From: Sphingomonadales bacterium | GTDB lineage: Bacteria; Pseudomonadota; Alphaproteobacteria; Sphingomonadales; Sphingomonadaceae | Direction: 5' to 3' | Length of the DNA stretch: 64,000 nt | NCBI GenBank assembly: GCA_009995225.1 | Contig: JAACPW010000008.1 | Location: forward strand, 84,921 to 148,920 | Shown: positions 49,501-60,079 of the stretch, piece after piece | How the letters are laid out: the number at the start of each line of letters is the position of its first letter | Position numbering within the stretch: position 1 is the stretch's first letter | The notes under the pieces: generated by a model | Told to the model about the DNA's origin: nothing | What the model saw: the letters and a program-made list of their open reading frames with translations, nothing else | The model's database searches: none | Translations under genes and position numbers: made by a program

Positions 49501-52500
49501 ATGAAAAAGTTTCACAGCAATTCGATGAAGGCGATGGCCTATTCTGCATCCGCGATCGCTCTCGTGATCGCCGGTCCCGCATTCGCGCAGGACGCAGAGG
49601 CGGACGACGAGGCGCCTTCGGGCATCATCCAGGACAACGGCGAAGAGGTTGATGTTACAACCGACGCCTCTGGCCGGGCAACCGAGGGTGGCAACATCAC
49701 GGTGACCGGTTCGCGCATCGTGCGCGATACCTACAGCTCGATTTCGCCGCTTCAGGTCCTGACCACGGAAAACCAGCAGGCGGTCGGCGCGTTTGACCCC
49801 GCGCAGATCCTCCAGCGTTCGGAAGCGGCCGCCGGTCAGCAGATTGACGCGACCTTCCAGGGCTTCGTGCTCGACAACGGACCGGGTTCGCAGACGCTGA
49901 ACTTGCGCGGCCTTGGCGCCAACCGCAACCTGCTGCTTCTCAATGGTCGTCGTATCTCGCCCGGGGGCGTCGAAGGCGCGCCGTCCAACCCTTCGATCAA
50001 CCTGATTCCGGCCACGCTGGTTGACCGGTTTGACATTCTGACCGACGGCGCATCGTCGATTTACGGTTCGGACGCCGTTGCAGGCGTCGTCAACGTCATC
50101 TTGCGCAAGGATTTCGACGGTCTCGAAATTCAGGCCAATGGCGATTACAATGAACGTGGCGGCGGCAATGACTTCACGGTCAGCGCGGCTTGGGGTTTCA
50201 ATACGGACCGCGCCGTGTTCGGCATCGGTGCCGAATGGCGCCGGACCGATCAGATCCTGCTCGAAGATCGCGATTTTCTTGCCGGATGTGATCGTCACTA
50301 CGAAATCGATCAGAACGGCAATATCCTGACAAACGATCAGGCCACCAACGCAATCGCGCTCAGCCGCAGCAACGGTGCCGTCGGCACGCTGGTGCAGCCC
50401 TGCAAGTTCGTGGGCGTGGCTGGCCGTGTGCAGTTGTCGGGCCCTCCGGGCACCCGCCTTGGCGACGTGTATTTCGATCAGCGCCAGTATGGCCGCACGC
50501 TCAACGGTCAGCCGATCGCCGGGAACACCGGGGTTCCGGGTTACTCGGACACTGCGAATGCGTTCCTGACGCCGGTTGATGCCAATGGTGATGGCTTTCA
50601 GGACATCGACTTCTTCGATTACAGCCGGAACGGGGCGCAGCCCAATCAGGTCTTCATTCCGCAGGAAGATGTCTACAACGTCTTCACCTACGGGGAGTAC
50701 ACCTTCCCGGGTGCGGCCAACATCACGCCGTTCTTTGAAGCGGGTTACACGCGGTCTGACCTCAACCAGCCCAACGGCGCGCAGGGTCAGTTCTTCCCGT
50801 GGGTTCCGTCGAACAACGCCTTCAACCCCTGTAACCTGGCGCAGCCGAGCGGTGTGAACTGCCGCGCGATCGATAACAATTTCCAGGAACTCCTCCCTGG
50901 TCAGGCAAATAATGGCGCGGCCAGCATCTTGTCGACCGGCCAATCGCTTGCCGTTCGTCCGATCCTGCTGGTTCGCGGCGATCGTAACAACTTTGAACGC
51001 CGGCAGGAGCAGTATCGCGGCGTGCTGGGCGTTCGCGGCGATCTGCCCTTCATCGGCTCGTCGTGGACGTTCGAAGCTTCGGGGGTTTATTCCCGCTCCG
51101 AAGGTTCGGTGATCCGCCGTGGTATCCGTGAAGATCGACTGGCGCTTGCCATCGGTCTTGACCCGACCGGCGATTACGACGGCGATGGCGTGGTCGACAA
51201 CGATGGCGATGGCATCGCGGACGACTACATCAGCCAGGCTGCAAACAACCCAGCCTTGCTGGCTGCCGGTGGCCTTGGTGCCGGTACGCCGTGCAACACC
51301 GCGGGCCTTCGCAATCCCAGCCTCGTTGCTCCCGATCTTCTGGCGGGCTGCGTTCCGGTTAACCTGTTTGCGCCTTCGCTTTTTGAAGGACTGATCGGTG
51401 ACTTTGCCTCGCAGGCCGAGCGTGATTACCTGTTCGGTGAGCGTGACTTTGACACGGTCTACGAACAGAAGATCATCTCCGGCTACGTCACGGGCGATCT
51501 GTTCGAACTTCCGGCCGGCCCTGTGGGTGTCGTGCTGGGTGCCGAATGGCGCGAAGACTCGATCGACTCGCAGCCGGGTATCGAAGCATCGAACGGCCTG
51601 TTCTGGGGCTTCTTTGCTGACGGCGGCGCCAGCGGTTCCAAGTGGATCCGTGAACTGTACGGCGAAATCGACGTTCCGTTGATGGCGGCGCAGCCCATGG
51701 TCGAAGAACTGACCGTCAACGTGTCAGGCCGCCTGACCGATGAAGAGTTCTACGGCACCAACGGCACCTTCGCGTTGAAGGGCGGCTGGCGTCCGGTGTC
51801 GCCGCTGCTGCTCAAGTTCAGCTACGGCACATCTTTCCGTGCACCGAACCTTCGCGAGAACTTCCTGTTCAACCAGTCCGGCTTCGGGAACATTTCCGAT
51901 CCCTGCGCCGTGCCGACCGCAGCGTTCAATGCTGGAACCGGACTGTACGTCCCGGAAAGCGACGAGCGTGACCCGGCGATCATCCGGAACTGCCAGCGCG
52001 AAGGGCGTGATCCGTTCACGGTCGGTATCGACCAGAACGGTCTGAACACCATCCAGGTGAGCAGCACGCAGATCTTCACCGGGGGCAGCCTGGATGTTGA
52101 TCCGGAAACCTCGCGCTCGATCACCACGGGCTTTGCCTTCGAAGAGGATTGGGCCAGTGGGTTCCGGTTCGCGCTCAACTTCAACTACTACGACATCAAG
52201 TTGAAGGACTCGATCATCGAGCCGAGCGGGCAGTTCATCGTCAATGACTGCTACACTCGTGAAGATGAAACCCGCAGCCCGTTTTGTGACCGTATTCAGG
52301 TCAGTGATCAGGTTGCTTCGCGCTTCCTGATCACCACGGTGAACTCGGGCTTCCTTAACCGGGCCGAGGAATCGGTTCGCGGGATCGATCTGAACACGAC
52401 GTTCGGGTATCCGGTGATGATTGGCGGGTCGGAAATCGATCTTTCGCTGAACCTGACCGCGAACCACCTGATCGAACGTTCGACGACCGACGTGGATGAC

Positions 52501-53016
52501 AACGGCGTGCCGGACACCGAAGATTTTGCGGGCGAATTCGGCTTCCCGAGCTGGATCGGCCGTGCAACCTTCAATGCACGTTACGATGACTTCCTGTTCA
52601 CCTGGCAGACCCGCTACATTGGTCGCGTCGATCAGGATCCGCTTGGTGTCGACGAACTTTCGGATGCGTTCGGTCGTGGACCCGATGGCCTCCCGGCTGG
52701 CGTTGTTGGTGATACCTGCACCGGCAATGGGTCCGGCGCGGTTGTTGGCGGCGCCTTCGTCCCCAATAACATCGTTCCGGGTGATGGCGTGTTCTGCCGC
52801 GACGTCGGGTTTGCTGAAGAATACTTCGAACACACCGCATCGGTGCGTTGGGACAATGGCAAGTTCCGGATTATCGCCGGTGTAACGAACCTGTTCGATG
52901 ACCTGCCGCCGCTGGTCGACAGCAGCGAAGTGCTGGCCATTGCCAACGTTCCCATCGGGAATGGTTACAACCTCAACGGCCGCGAATTCTTCGCACAGCT
53001 GCTGTATCGGTTCTGA
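49501..53016 (+). CDS. TonB-dependent receptor
   Basis: Signal peptide, ITVTGSRIVRDTYSSISPLQVLT plug, LNLRGLGANRNLLLLNGRR, GASSIYGSDAVAGVVNVILRKDF, terminal FAQLLYRF. Confidence 0.95.
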   Translation: MKKFHSNSMKAMAYSASAIALVIAGPAFAQDAEADDEAPSGIIQDNGEEVDVTTDASGRATEGGNITVTGSRIVRDTYSSISPLQVLTTENQQAVGAFDPAQILQRSEAAAGQQIDATFQGFVLDNGPGSQTLNLRGLGANRNLLLLNGRRISPGGVEGAPSNPSINLIPATLVDRFDILTDGASSIYGSDAVAGVVNVILRKDFDGLEIQANGDYNERGGGNDFTVSAAWGFNTDRAVFGIGAEWRRTDQILLEDRDFLAGCDRHYEIDQNGNILTNDQATNAIALSRSNGAVGTLVQPCKFVGVAGRVQLSGPPGTRLGDVYFDQRQYGRTLNGQPIAGNTGVPGYSDTANAFLTPVDANGDGFQDIDFFDYSRNGAQPNQVFIPQEDVYNVFTYGEYTFPGAANITPFFEAGYTRSDLNQPNGAQGQFFPWVPSNNAFNPCNLAQPSGVNCRAIDNNFQELLPGQANNGAASILSTGQSLAVRPILLVRGDRNNFERRQEQYRGVLGVRGDLPFIGSSWTFEASGVYSRSEGSVIRRGIREDRLALAIGLDPTGDYDGDGVVDNDGDGIADDYISQAANNPALLAAGGLGAGTPCNTAGLRNPSLVAPDLLAGCVPVNLFAPSLFEGLIGDFASQAERDYLFGERDFDTVYEQKIISGYVTGDLFELPAGPVGVVLGAEWREDSIDSQPGIEASNGLFWGFFADGGASGSKWIRELYGEIDVPLMAAQPMVEELTVNVSGRLTDEEFYGTNGTFALKGGWRPVSPLLLKFSYGTSFRAPNLRENFLFNQSGFGNISDPCAVPTAAFNAGTGLYVPESDERDPAIIRNCQREGRDPFTVGIDQNGLNTIQVSSTQIFTGGSLDVDPETSRSITTGFAFEEDWASGFRFALNFNYYDIKLKDSIIEPSGQFIVNDCYTREDETRSPFCDRIQVSDQVASRFLITTVNSGFLNRAEESVRGIDLNTTFGYPVMIGGSEIDLSLNLTANHLIERSTTDVDDNGVPDTEDFAGEFGFPSWIGRATFNARYDDFLFTWQTRYIGRVDQDPLGVDELSDAFGRGPDGLPAGVVGDTCTGNGSGAVVGGAFVPNNIVPGDGVFCRDVGFAEEYFEHTASVRWDNGKFRIIAGVTNLFDDLPPLVDSSEVLAIANVPIGNGYNLNGREFFAQLLYRF

Positions 53017-53042
53017 CCGGCACAATGGCTGAATGACTACCG

Positions 53043-53082
53043 AAATGCGGCCTCCCGGCATATGCCGAGAGGCCGCATTTTT
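53043..53082. terminator. Hairpin terminator after TonB receptor gene
   Basis: AAATGCGGCCTC-(CCGGCATATGCCGA)-GAGGCCGCATTTTT. Confidence 0.85.
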
Positions 53083-53168
53083 CGTTTACTGACAGCGCGA
53101 TAATGGAATACCCTTCACCACGTAACGCCTGTCCAATCCGACTGTGTGTCTCAGGAAAACCAAAGATC

Positions 53169-55157
53169 ATGAAACTCATCAAAGCCTCGCTCGCCGCCGC
53201 TCTGATCGGTGTGTCGACCATCGGTCTCGTGGCGGCTGCCCCCGTTGCCACGCAAGCGCAGGGTGCCATTCCGGTCGATGTCTGGGCCCTGCGCGATGTC
53301 GTCAATGCGGTGCAGGTTTCGCCCGACGGAAAGCATCTGCTGGTCCACAAGGTGGAAAGCCGCGAAGGCGAATATGTGCTGGAGATTTATCGCACCGATG
53401 ATCTTTCCAAGCCCTTGCGCCGCGTCAACGCCGATCCGATGGAGATCGTTTCCGCCACCTGGGTCAGCGGCACGCAGATCTATGGGACCGCCTGGCAGGT
53501 CTTGCGCAAGACCGTGAAGAACCAGGAAGAGGACGTGCGCAGCTACGCCTCGTTCTTCTATGATGTTGAGGCGAACAAGTTCAGCCGGGTGGACGGCAAT
53601 TTCGGGTTGGTGAATACCCTTCCCAACGATCCGGATTCGATCCTCGTATCGACGGGAACGGCCGTCGGGGACACGACCGGGAGCGACCCCTTCGCCCGGT
53701 TCCGGCCGCGCTCCTATTACAAGTTCAATCTGAACAATGGATCGCGGGAGCTCGTTCTGCGCGGCTCAAGCAAGTACCCGCAGGCGTCCTTCGACAATGA
53801 CGGCAACCCGCGGTTCACGCAGAGCATCGACCCTGTATCGAACAAGTTGCAGTTCTTCTTCCGCAAGCCGGGGGACGGATCATGGACGCAGTTTCTCGAA
53901 ACCGACCTGAATGATGTGAAGAACGTCGCGCCGGTCTATACCAACATCCCGGGCCTTGCCGGCTTTGACCCCGATGATCCCAATCGCGGCTATTTCATCA
54001 ACTGGGCCGAGGGCGAGGACAAAGCGGCGCTGTTTGAATTCGACTTCGCTACCGGTACGGTCGGCAAGAAGCTGTTCCAGGACGAAAACGCCGATGTGAT
54101 GGGTGTCCAGACCCACTCGATCCCCGGCAATGACAAGCTCGTCGCGGCGGTCTATCCGGGCGCGAAGATGGAACGCCATTGGTTCGATGAAGAGGAAAAG
54201 GCGCTGTACGAGGCGCTTGAGCAGCAAATCCCTCATGCGCACCAGCTTTCGATTTCCAGCCGTTCGGTCGATGGGCAGTCGATGATCGTGTCCAATCGGG
54301 GGCCGCGTGATCCCGGCTCGTTCTGGTTGGTCAAGGATGGCAAGCTTGCCAAGCTGGGCAGTCGCAACCCGCTGATCGCTCCCGAGGCGCTCGCGGATGT
54401 CGAATACATCCGTTACACCGCGCGCGATGGCCGGGTGATCCCTGCCTATCTGACGAAGCCCAATGGCACCGGACCGTTCCCCTTGATCGTGCTGCCGCAT
54501 GGTGGCCCGATGGTGAACGAGGTCGTCACCTATGACGAATGGGGCCAGTTGCTCGCCAACCAGGGCTATATGGTGCTGCAACCGCAATACCGGGTCAGCG
54601 TGGGCTGGGGCCGTGACCATTTCCTCGCGGGCTTCGACGAATACGGCAAGGCCATGCAGGACGACAAGGATGACGGTGCCCTGCATCTGGTGAAACAAGG
54701 CCTTGTCGATCCGGACCGCATTGCGATGTTCGGCTGGTCCTATGGCGGCTATGCCGCGCTGGTTGCAGCCAGCCGCGATCCCAATATTTACCAATGCACC
54801 ATCGCAGGCGCAGCGGTTTCCAACTGGCCCAAGCTGAAGCAAGTGTGGGGCCGCGGCCGTGACAGCGCGGTGGATCAATATTGGCTCAACACCGCCTATG
54901 GCGTGAACCCGGTTGCCGAGGTGGACAAGGTCAACATTCCGCTGCTGATGGTGCATGGCGATGTCGACCGCCGGGTGCTGTATTATCACTTCACCGATTA
55001 CAAAAAGGCCTTCGAGCAGACCGGCAAGGATGGGCAATTCATCACGCTGGAAGGGGCCGACCACTTCTACAACACGCTGATGTATAACCACCAGCAGCAA
55101 TTCTTCACCAAGATGCTGGATTACCTCGCCAATGATTGCGGGCCCGGCGGGCTGTAG
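53169..55157 (+). CDS. S9 family (prolyl oligopeptidase/DPP-like) peptidase
   Basis: Signal peptide; beta-propeller; LPHGGPMVNEVVTYDEWGQLLANQGYMVLQPQYR; MFGWSYGGYAALVAA; VHGDVDRRV. Confidence 0.9.
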   Translation: MKLIKASLAAALIGVSTIGLVAAAPVATQAQGAIPVDVWALRDVVNAVQVSPDGKHLLVHKVESREGEYVLEIYRTDDLSKPLRRVNADPMEIVSATWVSGTQIYGTAWQVLRKTVKNQEEDVRSYASFFYDVEANKFSRVDGNFGLVNTLPNDPDSILVSTGTAVGDTTGSDPFARFRPRSYYKFNLNNGSRELVLRGSSKYPQASFDNDGNPRFTQSIDPVSNKLQFFFRKPGDGSWTQFLETDLNDVKNVAPVYTNIPGLAGFDPDDPNRGYFINWAEGEDKAALFEFDFATGTVGKKLFQDENADVMGVQTHSIPGNDKLVAAVYPGAKMERHWFDEEEKALYEALEQQIPHAHQLSISSRSVDGQSMIVSNRGPRDPGSFWLVKDGKLAKLGSRNPLIAPEALADVEYIRYTARDGRVIPAYLTKPNGTGPFPLIVLPHGGPMVNEVVTYDEWGQLLANQGYMVLQPQYRVSVGWGRDHFLAGFDEYGKAMQDDKDDGALHLVKQGLVDPDRIAMFGWSYGGYAALVAASRDPNIYQCTIAGAAVSNWPKLKQVWGRGRDSAVDQYWLNTAYGVNPVAEVDKVNIPLLMVHGDVDRRVLYYHFTDYKKAFEQTGKDGQFITLEGADHFYNTLMYNHQQQFFTKMLDYLANDCGPGGL

Positions 55158-55233
55158 GCAAGGTCAAACAGTGGTATCATTTGGGGAGGGCCCGGTCTTG
55201 CGACCGGGCCCTCAACGTATGTGCGCACGGCGC

Positions 55234-55788
55234 TTATTGGATACGCTTGCCCTTCACGCCGATCTGCCCGTTGATGCGGATGAAATAGAAGCCAAGCGAC
55301 GCCACCTTGAATACGACTGTGTCGCCAGCCTTGATCGGGGCGAGCCGCTGCGGGGCGTTGGAGATTTCCCACACCGCACCTTCTGCGGTGGTAAAACGCC
55401 ACGCCTTGGCGCTCATCCGCCGTGCGCTTGTGATTGTCGTTTCGAGCAATTCGCTGGTTTGCTTGTCGGTGTTGTCGCCTTCGAGAATGTCGAGATCGGG
55501 CACGGTGAAGCCGAACAGCTGTCGCCGGGTGCGGCGGACGTCATCACGGTCGACAATTTTCACATCACCTGCGTCGCTGGCCGTGACCATCGCGCCAACC
55601 TTGGCGTCATAGCATGCGAGCCGTTCAGTCTTGTCAGCGATCGTGCGGCATGCCTTGAGTGCACCCACGTAATCCTCGTCAGCCGCCTGTGCCTGCGCAA
55701 GCGCCGGGGTGGCGAGCAGCAAGGCCAAAACGCCTGAATTGGCTGCAAAAAGCACCGCAGTAGGCGTTGCGAGCAGTGGTCTGGTCAT
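55234..55788 (-). CDS. Hypothetical secreted protein
   Basis: MTRPLLATPTAVLFAANSGVLALLLATPALAQAQAADEDYVGALKACRTIADKTERLACYDAKVGAM... Confidence 0.75.
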   Translation of the reverse strand: MTRPLLATPTAVLFAANSGVLALLLATPALAQAQAADEDYVGALKACRTIADKTERLACYDAKVGAMVTASDAGDVKIVDRDDVRRTRRQLFGFTVPDLDILEGDNTDKQTSELLETTITSARRMSAKAWRFTTAEGAVWEISNAPQRLAPIKAGDTVVFKVASLGFYFIRINGQIGVKGKRIQ

Positions 55789-56058
55789 CGCGTGTTCTCC
55801 CTTGCCATTACGGCAGCGGGGGCCAAAATCCCCCGCAATGAGTTCTTTAATAGCCCTATGGCCAAAGCCCGCCGAGATAAAGCCTCGCGAATGCAGCACT
55901 GTCGCCAGAATGCAACAGTTGCCGCGCAACGATGGAAGGATGCGTCACCACCGATTGCCCCCCACGTGGGGAATGACATAGGGAGGCGAAATCCGGGCAG
56001 CCGCCCGCGACTTTGTACTGCGTCCGTCGTTTGACCAGCGCGCATCAAGGGGAAGAAC

Positions 56059-59034
56059 ATGACGAATTTCAACAAGGCCTCGCTTCTCGCGGGGACATTC
56101 ATGGCTGGCGCCATTTTTGCAACGCCGGCGTATGCGCAGGACGCAGACACCGTTGACAGCATGCAGGCGCCGGAAGAAAATTTCATCGTCGTTACGGGCT
56201 CGCGCATTCAGCAGCGCAATGTTGATACCGCAGCGCCCGTTGCAGTGGTTGGAGCCGAGGAATTCACCCTTTCTGGCTCCGTGAACGTCGAAAACGTGCT
56301 GAACACGCTTCCGCAGGTTATTCCGGGCACCACAGCGTTCTCGAACAACCCGGGCAACGGCGCGGTGACGCTCAACCTTCGCGGCCTTGGTGCGACCCGT
56401 ACCCTGGTGCTGGTCAATGGTCGTCGCTGGGTCTCATTTGACACCAATCAGGTGGTCGATCTCAACACGATCCCTGCCTTCCTGATTGAATCGGTTGACG
56501 TGGTGACCGGTGGTGCTTCGGCTGTTTACGGTTCGGACGCCCTTGGCGGTGTTGTCAACTTCCGGCTCAAGAAGGTCGAAGGCCTTGAACTGGGTGGCCA
56601 GTATTCTCTCACCGAGCGCGGCGATGGTGCCCGTTATCAGGCCTATGGCGCGATTGGCGCAAGCTTCGACGATGGCCGTGGTAGCGCGACCATCTATGGC
56701 GAATACTTCAATCGTGAATCGATCTTCCAGGGCGATCGCGGTTTCTCGCGGTTCGCGCTTGGCGGTGAAACGCAAGGCGACCCGCTTCAGCAGTTCGGTT
56801 CGGGCGCGCTTCCCGTTGCACGTATCTTGGCACCTGCCAACGTGGCAATCGTCGCCGATCCGGGCTCGTTCGCGGACAATCCGGAAAATTTCGCCAACCT
56901 GGCCACAGGCAGCGTCCTTCGTGACGGCCTTTTCCGGGCGCCTGGCGCGGTGTCCCCGACCGCGGGTGACACCTACAATTACGCTCCGGTAAACTACCTT
57001 CAGATCCCGCAAGAGCGTTATCTGTTTGGAGGCTATGCCGATTATGAATTCAGCGACGGCCATCGCGCGTATGGTGAAGTAACCTACATCAACAACCGCG
57101 TTGCCCAGGAACTGGCGGCAACGCCGATCACCGGCACGACCAATGTTAACATTGCTGCCGTGTCGCAGTTCCTTGATCCGGCAGCCCTCGCGGCGTTTAA
57201 CCTGCTTGATGCCAACCAGCAGGCTGCCGATGCTCAGCGCGTTGCCAACGGTCTTGACCCCTTGTTCACGCCGGGTGTGGTCCGTGCCAACGTTCTGCGT
57301 CGCACAACGGAAACCGGCTCACGCAACACGCTTGATGAACGCAATGCCTTCCGCGTTCTTGCCGGTGTGACCGGTGCGATCACCGATAACCTGAATTACG
57401 ATGCGTATTATTCCTACGCCCGCACGCGGAACGCCAACGTGCAGCAGGGCAATATCTCGCGGTCTGCATTCAACCGTGGCCTTGATGGCACCGATCCCGC
57501 GATCAACATCTTTGGTCCGAACACGCTGACGCCTGAAATGGTTCAGCAGATCAGCATTCAGGCCCAGAATGGCGACATTTCGACCGTCGAAGTGGCTGCA
57601 GCCAGCGTCAACGGCTTCCTCGGCAGCCTGGGCTTTGGTGGTGACGACATCGGTTTCGCAATCGGCACCGAATACCGCCGGGTTGCGGCGCAGTTCCTGC
57701 CCGATACGGCGCTGGCATCGGGTGACGTTGTTGGCTTCAACGCCGGTGAAGCGACGCAGGGCGCGTACGACGTGAAGGAAATCTTCGCGGAAGTTATCGT
57801 GCCGCTGATCGAAACTGACAGCGGGCTGAGCCTCACCGTCAACGGCGCTGGCCGTTATTCCGACTATTCGCTTGAGAATGTCGGCGGCGTGTGGACCTAC
57901 GCAGGCGGCGTGCAGTTCCGTCCGGTTGAGGACATCATGTTCCGCGGACAGTATCAGCGCGCTGTGCGGGCACCGAACGTGCAGGAACTGTTCGGCGGTC
58001 AGGCCATCGGCTTCCCCGGCGCTGTTGACCCTTGCAGCAGCGCGCCCTTCATTGCGGCAAACCCGGGTGCGTCGGCGACTTGTGTCGCAACGGGTGTTCC
58101 GGCAGGCAACGTCGGCGGGGGTCAGGCGGTTCAGTTGAACGCGCAGATCCCGGCTCTGTTCGGCGGCAACCCTGATCTTGGCGAAGAAACGTCGACCAGC
58201 TGGACCGCTGGTGTGGTGCTTCAGCCCTCGTTCGTACCGGGCATGACAATCACGGCAGACTATTTCAACATTGAAGTCGAAGACTTCATTACCATTGCCG
58301 GTGGTAATCTGCAGGGCCTGCTGAACCTGTGCTATGGATCGGCCCAGGACGTGAACAGCCAGCTGTGTCAGCCGTTCGTGGGAATCCGCGATGCCGATGG
58401 TCGGATCGATGTTGGTAATCCGCCGCTCATCGCTGGTGTCAACGCTGCCAACCTTGAAACGTCGGGTGTTGACCTTCAGGTCAATTACGCTTCCACCCTG
58501 CCGTTTTCGCTGATGACCGGTTCGGGTTCGTCGCGCTTCGATCTCAACTTCAACGGAACCTGGACTGAAAAGTACGACTTTACGCCGGTTACTGGTTTGC
58601 CGGACGTGGATGAGTGTGCGGGCCGGTTCGGCGGCAGCTGCGGTCAGCCGATTGCTTCGTTCAAGTGGGCATCGCGTCTCAGCGTGATCGACGGTCCGTT
58701 GACAACCAGCGTGCGGTGGCGTCACCTTTCGGCGGTTGATGACGCCGATGACGATACCAACTTTGCCGACTTCAACGGCATCGAACGCATCAGCGCCTAC
58801 GACCTGTTCGATCTGACCTTCGCGTTTGAAGCGACGGAAAATGTTGTGTTCTCCATTGGTGTAAACAACATTTTCGATACCCTTCCGGGTACGCCGACCT
58901 TCGACGGTATTGAGGTTTCCAATCGTCCGAACAGCCTGTTGCTTGGCGATAACCAGGAACAGGGTAACACCTACCCAAGCGTATATGACGTGCTTGGCCG
59001 TGACTTCTTCGCTTCGATCGCGTTCTCCTTCTAA
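56059..59034 (+). CDS. TonB-dependent receptor
   Basis: Signal peptide, IVVTGSRIQQRNVDTAAPVAVVGAEEF, LNLRGLGATRTLVLVNGRR, GASAVYGSDALGGVVNFRLKK, terminal FFASIAFSF. Confidence 0.95.
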   Translation: MTNFNKASLLAGTFMAGAIFATPAYAQDADTVDSMQAPEENFIVVTGSRIQQRNVDTAAPVAVVGAEEFTLSGSVNVENVLNTLPQVIPGTTAFSNNPGNGAVTLNLRGLGATRTLVLVNGRRWVSFDTNQVVDLNTIPAFLIESVDVVTGGASAVYGSDALGGVVNFRLKKVEGLELGGQYSLTERGDGARYQAYGAIGASFDDGRGSATIYGEYFNRESIFQGDRGFSRFALGGETQGDPLQQFGSGALPVARILAPANVAIVADPGSFADNPENFANLATGSVLRDGLFRAPGAVSPTAGDTYNYAPVNYLQIPQERYLFGGYADYEFSDGHRAYGEVTYINNRVAQELAATPITGTTNVNIAAVSQFLDPAALAAFNLLDANQQAADAQRVANGLDPLFTPGVVRANVLRRTTETGSRNTLDERNAFRVLAGVTGAITDNLNYDAYYSYARTRNANVQQGNISRSAFNRGLDGTDPAINIFGPNTLTPEMVQQISIQAQNGDISTVEVAAASVNGFLGSLGFGGDDIGFAIGTEYRRVAAQFLPDTALASGDVVGFNAGEATQGAYDVKEIFAEVIVPLIETDSGLSLTVNGAGRYSDYSLENVGGVWTYAGGVQFRPVEDIMFRGQYQRAVRAPNVQELFGGQAIGFPGAVDPCSSAPFIAANPGASATCVATGVPAGNVGGGQAVQLNAQIPALFGGNPDLGEETSTSWTAGVVLQPSFVPGMTITADYFNIEVEDFITIAGGNLQGLLNLCYGSAQDVNSQLCQPFVGIRDADGRIDVGNPPLIAGVNAANLETSGVDLQVNYASTLPFSLMTGSGSSRFDLNFNGTWTEKYDFTPVTGLPDVDECAGRFGGSCGQPIASFKWASRLSVIDGPLTTSVRWRHLSAVDDADDDTNFADFNGIERISAYDLFDLTFAFEATENVVFSIGVNNIFDTLPGTPTFDGIEVSNRPNSLLLGDNQEQGNTYPSVYDVLGRDFFASIAFSF

Positions 59035-59057
59035 GAACGCGTCAAAGCGCAAGCCGA

Positions 59058-59092
59058 AAGGGGCGGTGGACTTCGGTCCGCCGCCCTTTTTC
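59058..59092 (+). terminator. Hairpin terminator after second TonB receptor gene
   Basis: aaggggcggtggac-ttcg-gtccgccgccctttttc. Confidence 0.75.
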
Positions 59093-59173
59093 GTGGCCGT
59101 CTCGCAAGCGTAAAGTGCGCGCCCGCGCTGCCGCACAAAAGTGCGTGGTCGTCGCCTCAGTTTCTGGGATGGA

Positions 59174-60079
59174 TCAGTTAAAAACGAGGAACGAGGCGAT
59201 CGCTCGCCCGGAAGGCTCGCACACGGGCGTCTCTGCGCACTGTTTCAGCCCCGCCGCAGCGAAAGCGTCCATGATGGCGCCGCGTTGATCCGCACGCGCG
59301 CAGGCGCGTTCAAGCGAAGCGATGCGCCCGACTTCGTTAATGGCGTGATTTTCGATCGCGGCGATAGCATCGCGGATCGCGGTAGTTCCGGCCTGCTCAC
59401 CCATGAGCACCGCACGGCGCAACGCTTCAGGGATTTCCCAGCCGGGGCTGCTGTCGCCAAAGCGTTGCGCGCCCAGCAACCCAATCGCGGCAGCAACCTG
59501 GGCTGCGACTTGCGGCCCGCCATTGGGCGCATCAAGCACCGTACCGAGAAGCTGTGCAAGCTTTTGATCGGTCAGCACCCATTCGATTGCCGCACGGCGG
59601 GCCAGATTATGTTCGAGGATGGGCCCATCGCCGCGATGGATCATCAGGGCAACTTGGCCATCCGGCGCAAGCACGCGCGAAATCTCGGCGCAAACCCTTG
59701 CGACATCGCCGTATTCAAAGCCGAACTGGCTGACCACCGCGCCGAATGTGTCTGCGTCAAACGGCAAATCTTCCATCGCAATGCCGCCGCGCGTGACGGT
59801 TCCGGCGGGCGGGGCGGGGAGATGGGGCGCACGGTCAATCCCGGTCAGTTCGAGATCGGGGCGGCATGCGTGTATCCAGCCAAGCACGCGGCCGTCGCCG
59901 GTGGCCAGATCAAGAACCGCCGTGCCTTCGGGGAGCCCGCCGATAAATCCGTCCCATGCGGCGCGCTGCGCGTCTTCGATGATCGCCCAGCGTTGCGGCA
60001 GGCAGCCACCGCGTCCCGCACCAGCACTTGCGCCCGTATTGGCAGCCCAGAAATCATTCCATGCCCCGGCATCGTTCAT
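59174..60079 (-). CDS. Class I SAM-dependent methyltransferase
   Basis: GTAVLDLATGDGRVLGWIHACRPDLELTGIDRAPHL; methyltransferase-11-like. Confidence 0.85.
   Translation of the reverse strand: MNDAGAWNDFWAANTGASAGAGRGGCLPQRWAIIEDAQRAAWDGFIGGLPEGTAVLDLATGDGRVLGWIHACRPDLELTGIDRAPHLPAPPAGTVTRGGIAMEDLPFDADTFGAVVSQFGFEYGDVARVCAEISRVLAPDGQVALMIHRGDGPILEHNLARRAAIEWVLTDQKLAQLLGTVLDAPNGGPQVAAQVAAAIGLLGAQRFGDSSPGWEIPEALRRAVLMGEQAGTTAIRDAIAAIENHAINEVGRIASLERACARADQRGAIMDAFAAAGLKQCAETPVCEPSGRAIASFLVFN

Noticed and set aside
57319-59136. 605-aa minus-strand ORF
   Set aside because: Antisense of the second TonB receptor; low-complexity shadow ORF
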